Counted from the first letter of the stretch, positions 51,485 through 61,241 are shown. The stretch is 62,647 bases of DNA from Prochlorococcus sp. AG-402-N17 (GCA_003216455.1 QCIV01000006.1:1-62647), one strand, 5' to 3'. The notes: generated by a model not told the origin, from the sequence alone. Translations and numbers: made by a program.

Positions 51485-53014
51485 ATGCCTTTAAGAGGAC
51501 TGGCTAAAGCCAAGAACTTCACATTGGGGCCAACAGCTCCAATGAAAACTTTTACTGAAAATATCCATATACAAAGTAAAGAATCAAATAATTTCCGAAA
51601 TTCTGGAAAGTCTCATAAATTAACCAATAATATCCAAAATGAAAATCTATTTAGGTATGAAAGTAAAATAAAAAGTGATTTTGACGAAATTGTTCCAACT
51701 CTCAAGGAAATTGCTCGAATTCAACATCACGAAGATTTTATAAATAAGGCTCAGAAAATATCAAGAAAAAATTTGGGAATAGATTTACCCCTTCATATAT
51801 TAGATAAATCTTGGGTTAAACCTCTTGATATGAGAGCTTTATATGCATGGTGTGCTTTCAAACAGCATGAGAAACTTAGCGACAATTTTTTTAAAAATGA
51901 TCCACTTGAAGGTGCTGCTGGAAGTAAGGGTGCGGAAGATTTTGAAAAATATCTTTTAGATTGTGGGATTCATTTACTTGATATAACTCCTTGTTCAGAT
52001 GGAAGATTAGCTCATTCAGTCGCATATGTAATGAGAATACCCTTTAGTTCAGTAAGAAGAAGATCCCACGCTGGTGCACTATTTGATATTGAAAATACTG
52101 TAAATAGATGGGTAAAAACTGAACATAAAAGATATAGAGAGAATATTCCTAATGAATCTCATAAAGATACGAGGTACTTAAAAGTTGTAACTTATCATTT
52201 TAGTTCTGTTGATCCTTTGCATCAGGGATGCGCAGCTCATGGGAGTAACGACGAGTTAGCTGCAAAAGAAGGTAGAAATAAATTATATGCTTTCAAAGAA
52301 GCTGTAGAAAACAGCTTTTGCTGCGGTGCTTCTGTAGATTTAATGTTAATTGGACTTGATACAGACACTGATTCATTAAAAATACATTTATCAACAAGGG
52401 ATGGAGGGATTGATTTAGAAAAAACTATTTCTACTTTAGAAATTTATAATTCAACAATAAACTTTTCACAAGAGGATGCAGAGAGAGAAATTTGTCAAAT
52501 AATTTCTAAACAATCTTCAAAAGATAAACTCAGTGGACTGGAAAAATTTACGTATAAATTAATTGTCAATAATATTTCTCAAATTGATTATGTTAAGAGT
52601 TTTCATAATGGTTCTTATGAAGATATTGGACATTCAGAAAGATTTATAGGAGTTGGTATAGGTTTTAAAGAAGTACATCTCAGAAATTTAACTTATTTTG
52701 CTCATTTAGATACAGTCGAAGAAGGGGCTCCAGATTTAGATGTAGGAGTAAAGATTTTTACTGGATTAAATGTTTCTCAAGATCTACCTATTCCAGTAGT
52801 AATAAGATTTGATTACTCTGGCAAAGTACCCGGCGCAAAAGAGAGGGCAATAAAAGATTGTGAAAGAGTTAATAATGCGATATCAATTAGATATAAAAAT
52901 TTAGTTGATCAAGGTTTGTTACATACTTGCTCTACTATTAGAGATAGGGACAAAATTCATTCCGCCCAAATTATTGGAATGTCTTTAGATAAAAAAACAG
53001 AGGAGGCTCACTAA
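51485..53014 (+). CDS. csoS3: Carboxysomal carbonic anhydrase CsoSCA (CsoS3)
   Basis: Shell-associated beta-type carbonic anhydrase that turns bicarbonate into CO2 for RuBisCO. Zinc and dyad residues are visible: CSDGR near residue 178 (Cys, with the Asp-Arg dyad) and HFSSVDPLHQGCAAHG near 238 (His and Cys). The N-terminal 60 residues are disordered and basic, as expected for RuBisCO docking. At 509 residues it is normal. It follows csoS2 by 7 nt. Confidence 0.97.
   Translation: MPLRGLAKAKNFTLGPTAPMKTFTENIHIQSKESNNFRNSGKSHKLTNNIQNENLFRYESKIKSDFDEIVPTLKEIARIQHHEDFINKAQKISRKNLGIDLPLHILDKSWVKPLDMRALYAWCAFKQHEKLSDNFFKNDPLEGAAGSKGAEDFEKYLLDCGIHLLDITPCSDGRLAHSVAYVMRIPFSSVRRRSHAGALFDIENTVNRWVKTEHKRYRENIPNESHKDTRYLKVVTYHFSSVDPLHQGCAAHGSNDELAAKEGRNKLYAFKEAVENSFCCGASVDLMLIGLDTDTDSLKIHLSTRDGGIDLEKTISTLEIYNSTINFSQEDAEREICQIISKQSSKDKLSGLEKFTYKLIVNNISQIDYVKSFHNGSYEDIGHSERFIGVGIGFKEVHLRNLTYFAHLDTVEEGAPDLDVGVKIFTGLNVSQDLPIPVVIRFDYSGKVPGAKERAIKDCERVNNAISIRYKNLVDQGLLHTCSTIRDRDKIHSAQIIGMSLDKKTEEAH
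53001..53006 (+). promoter_or_regulatory. Full Shine-Dalgarno (AGGAGG) of csoS4A
   Basis: Perfect AGGAGG inside the end of csoS3, 10 nt before the csoS4A ATG. Confidence 0.7.
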
Positions 53015-53016
53015 TT

Positions 53017-53268
53017 ATGTTAATTTGTAAGGTTATAAAACCACTCGTTTCTACAAATAGGATTCCTGGTTTTGAACATAAACATCTGCAGGTTGTATTA
53101 GATGGTTCTTCTAATAAAGTTGCAGTTGATGCTGTTGGCTGTAAGCCAGGAGATTGGGTTATTTGTGTTGGAAGTTCTGCAGCCAGAGAAGCAGCAGGAA
53201 GCAAATCTTATCCAAGCGATTTAACGATTGTTGGAATAATTGATCATTGGGATCCTGACAACTCGTAA
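53017..53268 (+). CDS. csoS4A: Carboxysome vertex pentamer CsoS4A
   Basis: Bacterial microcompartment vertex (BMV/EutN-CcmL) protein, 83 residues, that caps icosahedral vertices. ICKVIKPLVSTNR opens the fold; VAVDAVGCKPGDWVICVGSSAAR near 35-57 is the pentamer core. It lies 2 nt after csoS3 and 17 nt before its paralogue csoS4B. Confidence 0.97.
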   Translation: MLICKVIKPLVSTNRIPGFEHKHLQVVLDGSSNKVAVDAVGCKPGDWVICVGSSAAREAAGSKSYPSDLTIVGIIDHWDPDNS

Positions 53269-53271
53269 AAA

Positions 53272-53277
53272 AGGAGG
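53272..53277 (+). promoter_or_regulatory. Full Shine-Dalgarno (AGGAGG) of csoS4B
   Basis: Perfect AGGAGG 8 nt before the csoS4B ATG. Confidence 0.75.
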
Positions 53278-53285
53278 ATATAAAT

Positions 53286-53534
53286 ATGGAAATTATGAAG
53301 GTATTAGGAAGGATGGTATGCACTCAAAGAGTCGCTGGCTTAGGTCATATGAATTTACGAATTTTAGAAAATAATAAAGGAAAGAAATTAGTTGCTGTTG
53401 ATCCTGTTGGAGCTAGAGAAGGTAACTGGGTTTTTACTTCTAGTGGCTCTGCCGCAAGATTTGCATGTCCTAATCCAGAAGTTCAAACCGATTTAACAAT
53501 TGGCGGTATTATTGATTATTGGGAGAGTGACTAA
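53286..53534 (+). CDS. csoS4B: Carboxysome vertex pentamer CsoS4B
   Basis: Second BMV pentamer protein, 82 residues. MKVLGRMVCTQRVAG opens it; VDPVGAREGNWVFTSSGSAAR near 36-56 parallels CsoS4A, and DLTIGGIIDYWE closes it. Last of the classic cso genes. The acRAF-like gene starts 75 nt later on the same strand, so it may be part of the same transcript. Confidence 0.97.
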   Translation: MEIMKVLGRMVCTQRVAGLGHMNLRILENNKGKKLVAVDPVGAREGNWVFTSSGSAARFACPNPEVQTDLTIGGIIDYWESD

Positions 53535-53609
53535 AAATTTTAACTTCAAAAATTTTATTGAGAAACTGTGTTGAAGGTATAGTGTAATTAGTCTTGAATA
53601 AAGAATGTA

Positions 53610-53849
53610 ATGTGGAAAGAAAGAGAATCACCTTTGAGGATTGAAAAAAGATTTGAATTTGATCAATACTCAAAAATTAGTAAATTCATGGGGGAAATTG
53701 AGAAATTATGTAAAGAAAGGGATATCTATCCAAATATCAGCTTCGGAAAGAATTTTGTAAGTCTTTCAATATTTTTAGACAATAAAGAGATATCAGACAA
53801 GGAAAAAGACTTTTCAATGGAGATTGATAAATTTTATTTAGAAGATTAG
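53610..53849 (+). CDS. Pterin carbinolamine dehydratase-like protein, likely RuBisCO assembly factor acRAF
   Basis: A 79-residue protein with the PCD/DCoH-like alpha-beta fold (EKRFEFDQYSKISKFMGEIEKL and later PNISFGKNFVSLSIFL). The usual catalytic His-His pair of true dehydratases (around the P-N-I-S position) is missing. Alpha-carboxysome loci carry exactly such an inactive PCD-like protein, acRAF, which helps RuBisCO assembly. Position directly after csoS4B supports this role, making enzyme activity unlikely. Confidence 0.8.
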   Translation: MWKERESPLRIEKRFEFDQYSKISKFMGEIEKLCKERDIYPNISFGKNFVSLSIFLDNKEISDKEKDFSMEIDKFYLED

Positions 53850-53855
53850 TCTTTT

Positions 53856-54083
53856 TTAATAATTATTTGGCTTTGCAATATCTCTTTTGATTAAAGCCAT
53901 TAAATATGTTGGTGCTTTATATCTGCCAGGTAGACATCTATTTAAAGTTTCAAGATGACTCCAACACACGGTCTTTTCTATATCTTTAACTGAGTTTCCT
54001 TTTAAAATTAATAGTCTAAGAGCTTTGCAAAATAAAGGATAACCTGCTTCTAGTTCATCTATATTAAGCTTTGCTGCTGACAT
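53856..54083 (-). CDS. Small protein next to the carboxysome operon (75 aa), DUF3136-like
   Basis: Soluble, with two Cys-containing helices: FCKALRLLILKG and TVCWSHLETLNRCLPGR. It resembles, from memory, a small marine cyanobacterial family called DUF3136; function unknown. It faces the acRAF-like gene, with 6 nt between the two stops. ATG start at 54083. Confidence 0.65.
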   Translation of the reverse strand: MSAAKLNIDELEAGYPLFCKALRLLILKGNSVKDIEKTVCWSHLETLNRCLPGRYKAPTYLMALIKRDIAKPNNY

Positions 54084-54168
54084 AGATCAAAGATGAATTA
54101 TCAACTAATAATCTATACAACTATGGTGCACAATTGGTTCATATTTCAAATTTCTCAATAATTAGAAA

Positions 54169-54561
54169 TTAATCTAGAAATGCAACGCAATCTATTTCAA
54201 CTAAAACTCCTTTTGGTAGAGATGAAACTTCCACACAGGCCCTTGCTGGAGGATTCTCAATATTAAAAAAATCACTATATATTTTGTTGACAATTTGAAA
54301 ATTACTTAAGTCCGTTAAGTAAATAGTTGTTTTTATTACATCATCTATTTTGGCCCCACCAGCTTTAAGAACTTCTGCGAGATTTTTTAAAACTTGAATA
54401 GTTTCCTTCTCTATATCACCTAAACATGTTATTTCATTTAAAACTGGGTCTATAGCAATTTGACCAGAACAATAGATAAAATCCCCAGCTTTTATTGCTT
54501 GATTATAAGGTCCTACTGGATCTGGAGCATTTGGTGTTTTAATTACTTGTTTGGGGGACAT
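54169..54561 (-). CDS. RidA family enamine/imine deaminase
   Basis: Clears reactive 2-aminoacrylate and related imines (YjgF/YER057c/UK114 family). GPYNQAIKAGDFIYCSGQIA near residues 17-36, the conserved Arg in NPPARACVEV near 106, and the C-terminal VEIDCVA are complete. 130 residues. Function by family; some relatives are called endoribonuclease L-PSP. It is 24 nt downstream of the hydrolase gene on the same strand. Confidence 0.95.
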   Translation of the reverse strand: MSPKQVIKTPNAPDPVGPYNQAIKAGDFIYCSGQIAIDPVLNEITCLGDIEKETIQVLKNLAEVLKAGGAKIDDVIKTTIYLTDLSNFQIVNKIYSDFFNIENPPARACVEVSSLPKGVLVEIDCVAFLD

Positions 54562-54585
54562 TTGTTTAAGAAGATACCTATCTAT

Positions 54586-55326
54586 TTAAACCCATAAATC
54601 TTTATTTGCTCTTAAAAAAGTAAATTCTTCTAAATCTTTTGCTCTTAAGAAAAGGTTTATTTTAATCTCTTCATCAAGTAAAAATGGAATTGTCAATTCA
54701 TTAAGAGAAAGTTTTTTTTCAACTTCCGAAAGTTTATTTTTTATATCTTGATCTTCTGGCCTGAGATTCAATGCCCACAATATATTTGCCTTTGTATATT
54801 CATGTGCACAATATATGAGAGTATTTTTTGGTAAAGATTTGATTCTTTCTAGCGAAGAATACATTTGTTGATAAGTTCCCTCAAAAATTCTTCCACAGCC
54901 TCCAGAAAATAATGTGTCACCAATAAAAAGAATAGGATTTTCCCCATCCAAAAAGAACGCAATGTGTGAGCTTGTATGTCCTAATACTTCAATTATTTTT
55001 ACTTCTTCACCTAAAATATTAAAAGTTTCTCCATCTTCTACAGATACATTTTGAAAAGGTATTCGCTTTTTTTCTTTAGAGGAAGCAATCACCTTTACAT
55101 TTGGCCATCTTTCAATAAGAGACTTTGTCCCTCCAATATGGTCTGAATGATGATGAGTTTGAAAAATAGCTTCTAAGTGAAAATTGTTTTCATTTATATA
55201 TCTAATAACCGGTTCGTGAACAGATGGATCTACAACCACAACGGATTTATCTTTTACCAACAACCAAATGACGTTATCACTTAAAACTCTAAGTCCGATT
55301 ATATTTCGAGCTTTATTAAATTCCAT
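54586..55326 (-). CDS. gloB: Hydroxyacylglutathione hydrolase (glyoxalase II)
   Basis: Metallo-beta-lactamase-fold thioesterase that splits S-lactoylglutathione in methylglyoxal clearance. Zinc motif [10 protein letters not shown] near residue 56, [11 protein letters not shown] near 110 and [18 protein letters not shown] near 126 are diagnostic. ATG 55326 was chosen: it gives 246 residues. The frame is open upstream to 55497, but that part would overlap hisG and adds nothing family-like. It fits the glutathione genes near the window end. Confidence 0.93.
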   Translation of the reverse strand: MEFNKARNIIGLRVLSDNVIWLLVKDKSVVVVDPSVHEPVIRYINENNFHLEAIFQTHHHSDHIGGTKSLIERWPNVKVIASSKEKKRIPFQNVSVEDGETFNILGEEVKIIEVLGHTSSHIAFFLDGENPILFIGDTLFSGGCGRIFEGTYQQMYSSLERIKSLPKNTLIYCAHEYTKANILWALNLRPEDQDIKNKLSEVEKKLSLNELTIPFLLDEEIKINLFLRAKDLEEFTFLRANKDLWV

Positions 55327-55366
55327 TATTAACTTAGAATGAAGAATCCTTGGAAGAAATTGATCT

Positions 55367-56005
55367 ATGTTTACTATAGCTTTACCAAAAGGAGCTTTGT
55401 TAAAAGATTCAATTTCAACTTTTAAAAGAGCTGGGTTAGATTTCTCTGATGCGTTGGACAAAAATAATAGATCATTAACCTTTGAATCAAATTGCAAACG
55501 GGCAAAAGCTTTATTAGTAAGAAATGGAGATGTGCCTGTTTATGTAAGTTATGGTCAGGCTGACTTGGGTATTGTTGGGTATGACGTTTTAAGAGAATCT
55601 GAATTAAAAGTCGCAAAGTTATTAGATTTAGGATTTGGTGGTTGTCACATGTCGTTGGCGGTTAAGAAAAATAGCAATTATTCAAAACCTACTGATCTTC
55701 CAGCGAATTGTAAAGTAGCAAGTAAATTTATAAAAACAGCAAGATCTTATTTTGAAGAATTAAATATTCCTGTAGAAATAGTTCATTTGACAGGATCAGT
55801 CGAGCTTGGCCCTATTACAGGTATGGCTGAGGCAATAGTTGATTTGGTGGCAACTGGAAAGACTCTTAAAGAGAATGGTTTAATTAAAATTGATGATCTT
55901 TATTACTCGACTGCAAGACTAATTGGAAATCCTTTATCTATGAGGTTAGATGATAATCATCTCAGAGATACGATTTTATCAATAGAATCTACTAATGCTT
56001 TATAG
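55367..56005 (+). CDS. hisG: ATP phosphoribosyltransferase, short form
   Basis: First step of histidine synthesis. [15 protein letters not shown] opening, [14 protein letters not shown] near 63, and [11 protein letters not shown] near 166 identify HisG. At 212 residues it lacks the C-terminal regulatory domain, so it is the short form that needs HisZ as partner; hisZ is not in this window. It is divergent from gloB by 40 nt and upstream of an ABC exporter. Confidence 0.97.
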   Translation: MFTIALPKGALLKDSISTFKRAGLDFSDALDKNNRSLTFESNCKRAKALLVRNGDVPVYVSYGQADLGIVGYDVLRESELKVAKLLDLGFGGCHMSLAVKKNSNYSKPTDLPANCKVASKFIKTARSYFEELNIPVEIVHLTGSVELGPITGMAEAIVDLVATGKTLKENGLIKIDDLYYSTARLIGNPLSMRLDDNHLRDTILSIESTNAL

Positions 56006-56017
56006 AAGATTAGTTAA

Positions 56018-57814
56018 ATGTTTTTTAAAGATTTTAGAAGGATTAAAAAGTTAGGTAAATATTTAACTAAAGATAAAAAAACAATCTATCTAATCTTGAT
56101 AGTTTTGTTACCTGTTTCTTTCTCTGGAGCTATTCAACCATTATTAGTTGGTCAAGCAATTACCATTCTAAAGAACGAAACTACAGATGTTTGGCTAAGT
56201 AAAACTTTCTTTGGGCAGTCAATAAATGCCATAATCCTAACCTTATTTATAACTGTATTATTCAGATTAGTTCTGCAGGGATACCAAACTTACAATATCC
56301 AAGCAGTGGGACAACGTTTGACAGCAAGAATAAGAAGAGAACTTTTTGATCATTCAATATCTTTATCTCTTAAGTATCACGATAAAATGCCTGTAGGGAA
56401 ATTATTAACGAGATTAACAAATGATGTTGATGCTTTAGCCGAGGTTTTTGGTAGTGGAGCAGTTGGAGTCATAGCTGATTTCGTAAGTCTGATAGTAATT
56501 TCTTTGACAATGCTGTCAATTGATCAAGGGCTTGCCATTTTATTACTTTTGACTCAAATCCCAGTTTCGTATTTTATTATTTGGCTTCAAAAACGTTATA
56601 GAAAAGCCAATTATCAAGTAAGGGAAGAATTATCTCAACTCAACTCTGATTTTCAAGAGAATCTTCAAGGTTTAGAAGTCGTTCAGATGTTCAGAAGAGA
56701 GGCTTTTAATAGCAAGAAATTTTCCAAAACTGGCGTTGCTTATAAGAAAGCAGTTAATGGAACAATATTTTATGACAGTAGTATTTCGGCATTTATAGAA
56801 TGGATTTCTCTTGCCGCAGTTTCCTTAGTTTTGGCAGTTGGAGGATATCTTGTTACTTCAGGAAATATTGGTTTAGGAACATTAACAACTTTTATTTTAT
56901 ATTCCCAAAGACTTTTTGAACCTTTAAGGCAGCTTGCAGAAAGATTTACTCAAATACAAGGAGGTTTAACAGCTGTAGAGAGAATAAACGAATTATTGGA
57001 CGAAGAAATACAGATTAAGGACTCCACTTCCGCAAAACATTTTTTAAAAAATGCTAAAAATGTAAATAAAAAATTTAAGGGCGAAATTGAGTTCAAAAAT
57101 GTTAATTTTTTCTACAACGAAGGAGAACATATCATAAAGAATTTATCTTTCAAGATCAATCCAGGAGAGCATGTGGCTTTTGTAGGGCCAACTGGTTCAG
57201 GTAAGACGACTATAATAAGACTATTATGTAGATTGTATGAACCTCAATCAGGCCAAATTTTAATTGATGATATAGATATCAAAAATATTCCTATTGCAAC
57301 TCTTAGAAATATGTTGGGAGTAGTTTTGCAAGATACCTTTATCTTTAGTGGAAATGTCGCAGATAATTTAAAACTTAATTCGAATGTAGACAATCTTGAA
57401 TTAGAAAATCTTTGTAACGAATTAGGATTAGATAATTTGTTAAAAAAATTACCAGAAGGTTTGAACACCTTCCTAAGAGAACGGGGGGGAAATCTATCTT
57501 CTGGAGAGAGACAACTTCTTTCAGTAGCTCGAGTAGCTATTAGAAATCCTGTTGTTTTAATAATGGACGAAGCAACAGCGTTTATGGATCCGTCTACAGA
57601 GGCTACTTTGCAGAAAGATCTTGAGAGAATTCTTTCGAAGAGAACAGCATTAGTAATAGCTCACAGATTAGCAACTATTGAAAGTTCTGATAAGATTTTA
57701 GTCTTAAAAGGGGGATCATTAGTTGAAGAGGGAACACATAGTGAATTGAGACTAAAAAAGGGTTTATATTTTCAGCTCTCAGAGCTTCAACAAAAAGGAT
57801 TCGTTAATTTTTAA
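56018..57814 (+). CDS. ABC exporter, fused permease and ATPase (MsbA/MDR type)
   Basis: Half-transporter: six membrane helices over about residues 20-320 and an ATPase domain (about 350-590) with Walker A GPTGSGKTT near 395, Q-loop, signature LSSGERQL near 496 and Walker B VLIMDEATAF near 517. 598 residues. Substrate unknown; lipid or drug export is typical of the class. The GNAT gene overlaps its stop by 1 nt. Confidence 0.93.
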   Translation: MFFKDFRRIKKLGKYLTKDKKTIYLILIVLLPVSFSGAIQPLLVGQAITILKNETTDVWLSKTFFGQSINAIILTLFITVLFRLVLQGYQTYNIQAVGQRLTARIRRELFDHSISLSLKYHDKMPVGKLLTRLTNDVDALAEVFGSGAVGVIADFVSLIVISLTMLSIDQGLAILLLLTQIPVSYFIIWLQKRYRKANYQVREELSQLNSDFQENLQGLEVVQMFRREAFNSKKFSKTGVAYKKAVNGTIFYDSSISAFIEWISLAAVSLVLAVGGYLVTSGNIGLGTLTTFILYSQRLFEPLRQLAERFTQIQGGLTAVERINELLDEEIQIKDSTSAKHFLKNAKNVNKKFKGEIEFKNVNFFYNEGEHIIKNLSFKINPGEHVAFVGPTGSGKTTIIRLLCRLYEPQSGQILIDDIDIKNIPIATLRNMLGVVLQDTFIFSGNVADNLKLNSNVDNLELENLCNELGLDNLLKKLPEGLNTFLRERGGNLSSGERQLLSVARVAIRNPVVLIMDEATAFMDPSTEATLQKDLERILSKRTALVIAHRLATIESSDKILVLKGGSLVEEGTHSELRLKKGLYFQLSELQQKGFVNF

Positions 57815-58344
57815 TGATTTTTAGAAACCAAGGATCGTTAATAAAAAAATCAAACAGTATATCAAGGGATGAGCTGATAGATCTCTACGGTTTAAATTCT
57901 TATGAGTTCACTCAAATAAATAAAGAAGAAATATTTGTATGTAGTAAAAATAAAGATTTAGATCTAATAGAACTTGATCAACTTTTGCAAACTGTTGGTT
58001 GGAGCAGAAGACCTATTAGGAGGGTAAAAAGAGCTTTAGATTTCAGTATTTTGGTGGTTGGGTTATGGCGTCATGATGATAAATTCCCCAGACTAGTAGG
58101 ATTTGCAAGATGCACTGGCGATGGAATTCTAGAAGCAACAGTTTGGGATGTGGCTATTAATCCTGTCTATCAAGGACTTGGATTGGGGAAAGAGTTAATG
58201 AAATATGTCCTAAAAGAATTAAAAAATATTGGAATTTCTAAAGTAACCCTTTTTGCTGATGCTGAAGTGGTTTCATTTTACAAAAGACAAGGTTGGATAT
58301 TAGAACCTAGAGGCTCTAAATGTGCTTTTTGGTATGCAAATTAA
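57814..58344 (+). CDS. GNAT-family N-acetyltransferase (Ycf52-like)
   Basis: Acetyl-CoA binding motif A in VAINPVYQGLGLGKELMKYV near 111, followed by VTLFADAEVVSFYKRQGW near 146. 176 residues. The layout resembles Ycf52, the plastid-encoded GNAT related to plant NSI/GNAT proteins. The start codon overlaps the ABC gene stop (TAATG). Target unknown. It ends 1 nt before the convergent glycosyltransferase gene. Confidence 0.87.
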   Translation: MIFRNQGSLIKKSNSISRDELIDLYGLNSYEFTQINKEEIFVCSKNKDLDLIELDQLLQTVGWSRRPIRRVKRALDFSILVVGLWRHDDKFPRLVGFARCTGDGILEATVWDVAINPVYQGLGLGKELMKYVLKELKNIGISKVTLFADAEVVSFYKRQGWILEPRGSKCAFWYAN

Positions 58345-59028
58345 TCATTTTTTGTAGTAGTCAGAATAAATAGATTTTAACGATTCGCCTTTTAACCATC
58401 TTCTTCTAAAGTGCCAGTTCTTAATTGCTTGGAGAAAAATATTAGTTCGTTCCCATTTCCTTGAACTTATAAAAATAGGTAAATTTAATTGTTTTAAATC
58501 TTTTTTTTTGTTTAATCTCCTTAAAAAATCTACATCTTCCATCAAAGGTATTTTTCTAAAACCATTATTCTTAAAATAGATAGTTCTATGAATTATTAAT
58601 CCTTGATCACCATATGGTTGTTTAAAAAATTTACTTCTAAAATTCACGAGAATTTCGAGGACTCTATAAATTATCTTTTTGTGATTAATTTTGAATTCAA
58701 AATAGTAAATACTATTCTTGTTTCCCTCTAAATATGAATTAATTTTTCTAAACCAATCATGATTTAATCTTGTATCCGCGTGCAAAAATATGAACCAGTC
58801 TCCTTTTGAATTCTTGGCACCAATATCTAATTGTAAACCTCGATTCCTTTCTTTGGATATAAATACTTTCGCTCCATAAATATTTGCTATATCAATAGTT
58901 TTATCTTCACTTCCACAATCAACAATTATTATTTCGCTCTCCTTTTCTATGCTTGACAAATCTGAAAGCAATAATGGCAAATTATTAGCTTCATTAATAG
59001 TTGGAATGATAATTGAGATTTTAGACAA
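58345..59028 (-). CDS. Family 2 glycosyltransferase (TIGR04283-like)
   Basis: GT-A fold, 227 residues. IIPTINEANNLPLLLSDL (residues 6-23), the DxD-like FLHADTRL near 84, and PYGDQGLIIHR near 138 with PLMEDVDFLRRL near 160 are the marks of the group often called arsenosugar-type glycosyltransferases (TIGR04283). It lies 5 nt downstream of a TIGR04282-like gene, the usual pair. Product unknown; no arsenic methylation gene is in this window. Confidence 0.85.
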   Translation of the reverse strand: MSKISIIIPTINEANNLPLLLSDLSSIEKESEIIIVDCGSEDKTIDIANIYGAKVFISKERNRGLQLDIGAKNSKGDWFIFLHADTRLNHDWFRKINSYLEGNKNSIYYFEFKINHKKIIYRVLEILVNFRSKFFKQPYGDQGLIIHRTIYFKNNGFRKIPLMEDVDFLRRLNKKKDLKQLNLPIFISSRKWERTNIFLQAIKNWHFRRRWLKGESLKSIYSDYYKK

Positions 59029-59033
59029 GTTGA

Positions 59034-59669
59034 TTACTTTCTATTTTCGATATCAAATATTGTATCTATATCTATTTTTTTATCTAAAAGCTTATATTTC
59101 AATTTTATAGACGCAAAATTATCAATTGTATTTTGAAGAACATTCTCTGTACTCCACCTAATGTTAATAAAAGGTAAATATAGATGCGTTGAAATTATTT
59201 TTCCTGATAAACCAATAAGCCAATATCCTCCATCATTAGATGGCCCTAAAATAAGATCATTTTGTTGAAGCTCTTTTACAGTATTTAATAAATCTTGATG
59301 GCATAAATCTGGAAGATCAGTACCAATAAAAATAATATTTTTGATCTTATGTTTAGCACAAAATTTTTTATTGATAATTATTTGCCTTTTCATTTTTTCT
59401 CCCAAGCAGCCTTTCCCCTGCAAATTAAATTTTTTGATGCCTAATTGTCTAGACCATTTTCTACAATTTCCTACTCCCAAACCATTTATGGCAATAGAAA
59501 TATCAATCAGTTTATTTTCTTGAAGAAATTTTGCGACTGAAATTGTGTGTTTGGTCATCACACTTTGTACTTTTGCCGAATTACTTTTACCTATATCTTT
59601 TGATAATCTTGTTTTGCATCTTCCAAAACCATGCCATTTCGCCATGATAATAAGTAATGCCTTATCCAA
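59034..59669 (-). CDS. DUF2064 glycosyltransferase-like protein (TIGR04282-like)
   Basis: Nucleotide-sugar transferase-like fold. LLIIMAKWHGFGRCKTRLSKD near the start, IFIGTDLPDL and LGPSNDGGYWLIGL are family-typical. The frame is open to ATG 59810, but the extra 47 residues are unlike the family and would crowd the dnaA promoter. TTG 59669 (product about 211 residues) or ATG 59645 is more likely; TTG is used here. It is paired with the family 2 glycosyltransferase. Confidence 0.83.
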   Translation of the reverse strand: MDKALLIIMAKWHGFGRCKTRLSKDIGKSNSAKVQSVMTKHTISVAKFLQENKLIDISIAINGLGVGNCRKWSRQLGIKKFNLQGKGCLGEKMKRQIIINKKFCAKHKIKNIIFIGTDLPDLCHQDLLNTVKELQQNDLILGPSNDGGYWLIGLSGKIISTHLYLPFINIRWSTENVLQNTIDNFASIKLKYKLLDKKIDIDTIFDIENRK

Positions 59670-59838
59670 TACTTTAGAGAGATTTAAAATTATTATATGC
59701 CTATTAAAAAATATAAAATTTATTTTTATAAATTTAGTCGATGCTTTGTTAAATAATTTTAAATTTGTCGTGATCTTGTGATTTGATAATGGCCAATTAT
59801 TAAATTCCAACTAGATTAATAATCTAGAGAATAAAACT

Positions 59839-61233
59839 TTGCAAGCAACTAATCCTATTTGGGCGGAAGTTCAACAATTACTCCAAAAAACTTTAAGTAA
59901 GCCTTCATTTGAGACTTGGATAAGGCCTGCTAAATTTAATTGTTTTGAAAACGGTTTATTAACTTTAATAGCTCCAAATACATTTTCTAGTGATTGGTTG
60001 AGAAAGAATTATTGTGAAACTATTGAAAAAGCTGCAAAGGAAATCTGCGGTCATGATGTAAAAGTTGTTTTTAAATCTGAAACGAATACCAGCAGCGATT
60101 TAACAAATGAAGAAAAACCAAACGAACAGAACGTTCATCATAAAACAAGATCTTTTTCTAGTAATAATCAAAATAATTCTTCAAAAAACCAATTCAAAAA
60201 TCCCAATGGTTTAAATTTACGCTACGTATTTAAAAGATTTGTCGTAGGTCCAAATAGTAGGTTGGCTCATGCCGCAGCTTTAGCCGTTGCCGAATCTCCT
60301 GGGAGAGAATTCAATCCATTATTTATTTGTGGAGGAGTAGGTCTTGGTAAGACTCATTTAATGCAAGCAATAGGTCATTATCGAGTAGAAATAGATCCAG
60401 GGGCAAAAGTTAAATATGTATCTACAGAGACTTTTACGAATGATGTTATTAGTGGTATTCGAAGAGATGGAATGACAGCTATTCGAGATAAATATAGAAA
60501 TGTAGATTTGATTTTAATCGACGATATACAGTTCTTAGAGGGCAAAGAGTATACACAGGAAGAATTCTTTCATACTTTTAACGCTCTTCACGAATCAGGA
60601 AGTCAAATAGTTATTGCAAGTGACAGACCACCAAATCAATTGTCGGGAATTCAAGAGAGATTAATTTCTAGGTTCTCAATGGGTATGACCGCAGATATTC
60701 AACCACCTGACCTTGAGACGAGGACAGCTATCCTTCAAAAAAAGGCAGAACAAGAGAGGATGAGTCTTCCAAGAGATTTAATTCAATTTATAGCAGGAAG
60801 ATTCACTTCGAATATTCGAGAGTTGGAAGGAGCATTTACTAGAGCTGTTGCATTTGCATCAATAACAGGCTTACCAATGACAGTCCAATCAATTGCTCCA
60901 ATGCTTGATCCGAATAGTGTTGGAGTAGTTGTTACTCCAAAACAAGTTATTAATAAAGTTTCAGATTTCTTTAAAGTTTCTACTGATGAATTGATCAGTT
61001 CAAGTAGGAGAAAACCAGTAAGTCAAGCTAGACAAATAGGTATGTATCTTATGAGACATGGGACAGATCTAAGCCTACCAAGAATTGGAGATGAATTTGG
61101 TGGCAAGGACCATACAACAGTTATGTATGCTATTGAACAAGTTGAAAAAAAATTATCTATTGATCCAAATATTGCAAGTCAAGTTCAAAAAATAAGAGAT
61201 TTACTTCAAATAGATTCAAGAAAAAATTTATAG
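59839..61233 (+). CDS. dnaA: Chromosomal replication initiator DnaA
   Basis: Opens the replication origin. N-terminal domain I, a variable Asn/Ser-rich linker (about 85-125), AAA+ domain with Walker [10 protein letters not shown] near 164 and Walker [10 protein letters not shown] near 229, and DNA-binding domain IV with [12 protein letters not shown] near 430. TTG start at 59839. 464 residues. No dnaN adjoins it and no DnaA-box cluster was found; one weak box-like TTATCCAAT lies at 59662. Confidence 0.98.
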   Translation: MQATNPIWAEVQQLLQKTLSKPSFETWIRPAKFNCFENGLLTLIAPNTFSSDWLRKNYCETIEKAAKEICGHDVKVVFKSETNTSSDLTNEEKPNEQNVHHKTRSFSSNNQNNSSKNQFKNPNGLNLRYVFKRFVVGPNSRLAHAAALAVAESPGREFNPLFICGGVGLGKTHLMQAIGHYRVEIDPGAKVKYVSTETFTNDVISGIRRDGMTAIRDKYRNVDLILIDDIQFLEGKEYTQEEFFHTFNALHESGSQIVIASDRPPNQLSGIQERLISRFSMGMTADIQPPDLETRTAILQKKAEQERMSLPRDLIQFIAGRFTSNIRELEGAFTRAVAFASITGLPMTVQSIAPMLDPNSVGVVVTPKQVINKVSDFFKVSTDELISSSRRKPVSQARQIGMYLMRHGTDLSLPRIGDEFGGKDHTTVMYAIEQVEKKLSIDPNIASQVQKIRDLLQIDSRKNL

Positions 61234-61241
61234 TTTTACTA

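Noticed and set aside
55327..55497. Extended N-terminus for the glyoxalase II gene
   Set aside because: It would overlap hisG on the other strand and the added residues are unlike the family. ATG 55326 gives the normal protein.
59670..59810. Extended N-terminus for the DUF2064 transferase
   Set aside because: The family starts near the LLIIMAKW motif. The extension would fill the dnaA promoter region.
59670..59838. Replication origin next to dnaA
   Set aside because: Only one weak DnaA-box-like sequence (59662), and no dnaN beside it. Cyanobacterial origins are often away from dnaA.
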